59,056 bases of DNA. It comes from Nannocystaceae bacterium. Its GTDB lineage: Bacteria; Myxococcota_A; Polyangia; Nannocystales; Nannocystaceae. Location: the NCBI GenBank assembly GCA_019694555.1, contig JAIBBS010000029.1, positions 1 to 59,056 of the forward strand. The letters are read 5' to 3'. Positions 57,891-59,056 of this stretch are shown here, piece by piece (the stretch's first letter is position 1; every line of letters begins with the position of its first letter). Below the pieces are notes generated by a model, which was not told the origin of the DNA, searched no databases, and was given only the letters and a program-made list of their open reading frames with translations. The position numbers and the translations under genes were made by a program.

Positions 57891-59056
57891 ATGGGGTCGG
57901 TGATGGCAGCCCTCGCCGCGGCCCTGGCCCCATCGCACGCGCCCGACGGGGCCCCGTCCGCGCTCGCGGTGGTGTGGGGGCTCGGCAGCGGCCGCAGGGC
58001 TCGCGCGCTGCTGCGCGAGGGCGCGACGGTGATCCTCTACGCCATCGACGTCGCGCCCGAGCGCGGGGACGTGGTCGAGGCGGTGGTGTCGGCGTGCGAG
58101 CGGCTGCGCGACGCGAGACGGGAGGGTCGACTCACCATCGTGCACGGCAGCGCGGCCGCGCTCGCGCGTGCATTCCGGGCGCTGCCGGCCCAGGGCGTGC
58201 AGATGCACGTCGATCTCGCCGCGCTGGCGAGCGTGCCCGAGCCCGCGCGACCGCTGGCGCGGCTGGTCGAGCGGCTGCACCTCGAGCAGACCGACCTGCA
58301 CCGCTTCGCCGCGCGCATGCGCGACAACCTGCGCGAGAACCTCGACGCGCTGTGCGAGGCCGCGCCGATGACGGTGTGGCACGACGCGGCGCGCGGTCGC
58401 CCGGCGTTCGTGCTCGCCGCGGGGCCCAGCGCACGCGCGGCGATGTCGTGGCTGGGCCGCGCGCGCGAACACGGGCCGCTGCTCGCGGTCGACACCGCGC
58501 TGCCGCTGTGTCGCGAGCACGGGCTCGACGTCGACTGTCTTGTCAGCGTCGACCCGCACCCCCGCAGCGCGCTGCACCTGTCGCGCGGCTGCGACGGCGT
58601 CGCGGCGCTGGCGATGCAGCCGTTCTGCGCGCCCGCGGTGGTGCAGGCGTTCCCCAGGCGGGTGTGCGCGCTGCCGCAGGGCGATCTGCTGTGCGACGCG
58701 GTCGCGCGCGCGCTGCAGCTGCCGCAGGTGCACGCCGGCGGCACCGTGCTGCTGTACGCGCTGCAGCTCGCGGCGATGCTCGGCTGCGATCCGATCGTGC
58801 TCGTGGGTGCCGACCTCGCCCACGTCGGCGGCCTCTCGCACGCCGCCGGCACCGCGACCTCGACACCGACGCTGCACAGCGGCACCGTGGCACCGACCAG
58901 CAGCGGCGGCGTGGTGCCCACCACCGCGGCGCTGCAACGCTTCCGCGGCGAGATCGAGGACCACGTCACCCACCATCCGCACGCAACCTGGTGGGTCGAT
59001 GGCGGTGGCGCGATCATCGAGGGCACGCGCCGGACCACCGGTGACGCGATGGCGCG
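57891..59056 (+). CDS. DUF115 (Maf-like) protein, truncated by window end
   Basis: At least 388 residues, no stop before the window edge. N-terminal Rossmann-like part (VVWGLGSGRRARALLREGAT, YAIDV), then the DUF115/6-hydroxymethylpterin-pyrophosphokinase MptE-like core: FVLAAGPSARAAMSWLG, AVDTALPLCREHGLDVD followed by SVDPHPR, and IVLVGADLAHVGGLSHAAG. In flagellated bacteria Maf proteins glycosylate flagellin; no flagellar genes occur here, so another sugar or pterin substrate is likely. ATG 57903 is an alternative start. The 3' end is missing. Confidence 0.82.
   Translation, partial: MGSVMAALAAALAPSHAPDGAPSALAVVWGLGSGRRARALLREGATVILYAIDVAPERGDVVEAVVSACERLRDARREGRLTIVHGSAAALARAFRALPAQGVQMHVDLAALASVPEPARPLARLVERLHLEQTDLHRFAARMRDNLRENLDALCEAAPMTVWHDAARGRPAFVLAAGPSARAAMSWLGRAREHGPLLAVDTALPLCREHGLDVDCLVSVDPHPRSALHLSRGCDGVAALAMQPFCAPAVVQAFPRRVCALPQGDLLCDAVARALQLPQVHAGGTVLLYALQLAAMLGCDPIVLVGADLAHVGGLSHAAGTATSTPTLHSGTVAPTSSGGVVPTTAALQRFRGEIEDHVTHHPHATWWVDGGGAIIEGTRRTTGDAMA

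Overview
The window is one contiguous, very GC-rich, gene-dense bacterial segment with 54 supported protein-coding genes, the last of which runs off the 3' edge. I saw no rRNA, tRNA, CRISPR array, insertion sequence or prophage. The gene content suggests a Myxococcota bacterium, perhaps of the Nannocystis type (inference). The clues are a MYXO-CTERM-like tail, a Ser/Thr kinase fused to TPRs, FHA-linked regulators, many lipoproteins with low-complexity Ser/Gly/Asp/Ala linkers, Roadblock/LC7 proteins, and no flagellar or chemotaxis operon.

Layout. 1-5.2 kb: a six-fold zinc-ribbon protein, an FHA-LuxR regulator, a secreted M23 peptidase and two lipoproteins. 5.4-14.9 kb: a kdpFABC potassium pump with a split KdpD, a separate histidine kinase, a PTS EIIA-like protein and a convergent NtrC-type sigma-54 activator in place of KdpE. 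14.9-23.8 kb: lipoproteins, a YkgJ-like protein, a hydrolase/DUF3311/sodium-symporter/FGE-lipoprotein operon, an SDR and an orphan Roadblock-like protein. 23.9-28.9 kb, minus strand: MlaF and MlaD, an orphan FlhA/SctV-family protein and tryptophan 2,3-dioxygenase. 29.1-36.1 kb: the kinase-TPR receptor, a secreted zinc metalloprotease and lipoprotein pair, and an FHA/AAA+/Fis regulator without GAFTGA. 36.3-41.0 kb: a tight signalling operon of histidine kinase, Roadblock, protoglobin, REC-DUF4388-TPR, OmpA-like protein and a membrane coiled-coil Roadblock protein. 41.1-53.8 kb: a beta-propeller lipoprotein and a type VI secretion tip island (VgrG, PAAR, DUF2169, inactive-looking ketosynthase fold, HEAT protein, DUF6484) with two candidate peptidoglycan-active cargos. 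53.9-59.1 kb: a hybrid histidine kinase, two MlaE permeases with an O6-alkylguanine-DNA methyltransferase, and a truncated DUF115 protein.

Two observations stand out. First, about a dozen transcription-unit heads have TANNNT, usually as GNTANNNT, ending 6-12 nt before the start codon. That implies leaderless or nearly leaderless mRNAs, while several genes inside operons carry strong Shine-Dalgarno sites. Second, the 36.3-41.0 kb operon links a heme-globin sensor to Roadblock proteins and an OmpA-like envelope anchor. I do not recognise it as a described system.
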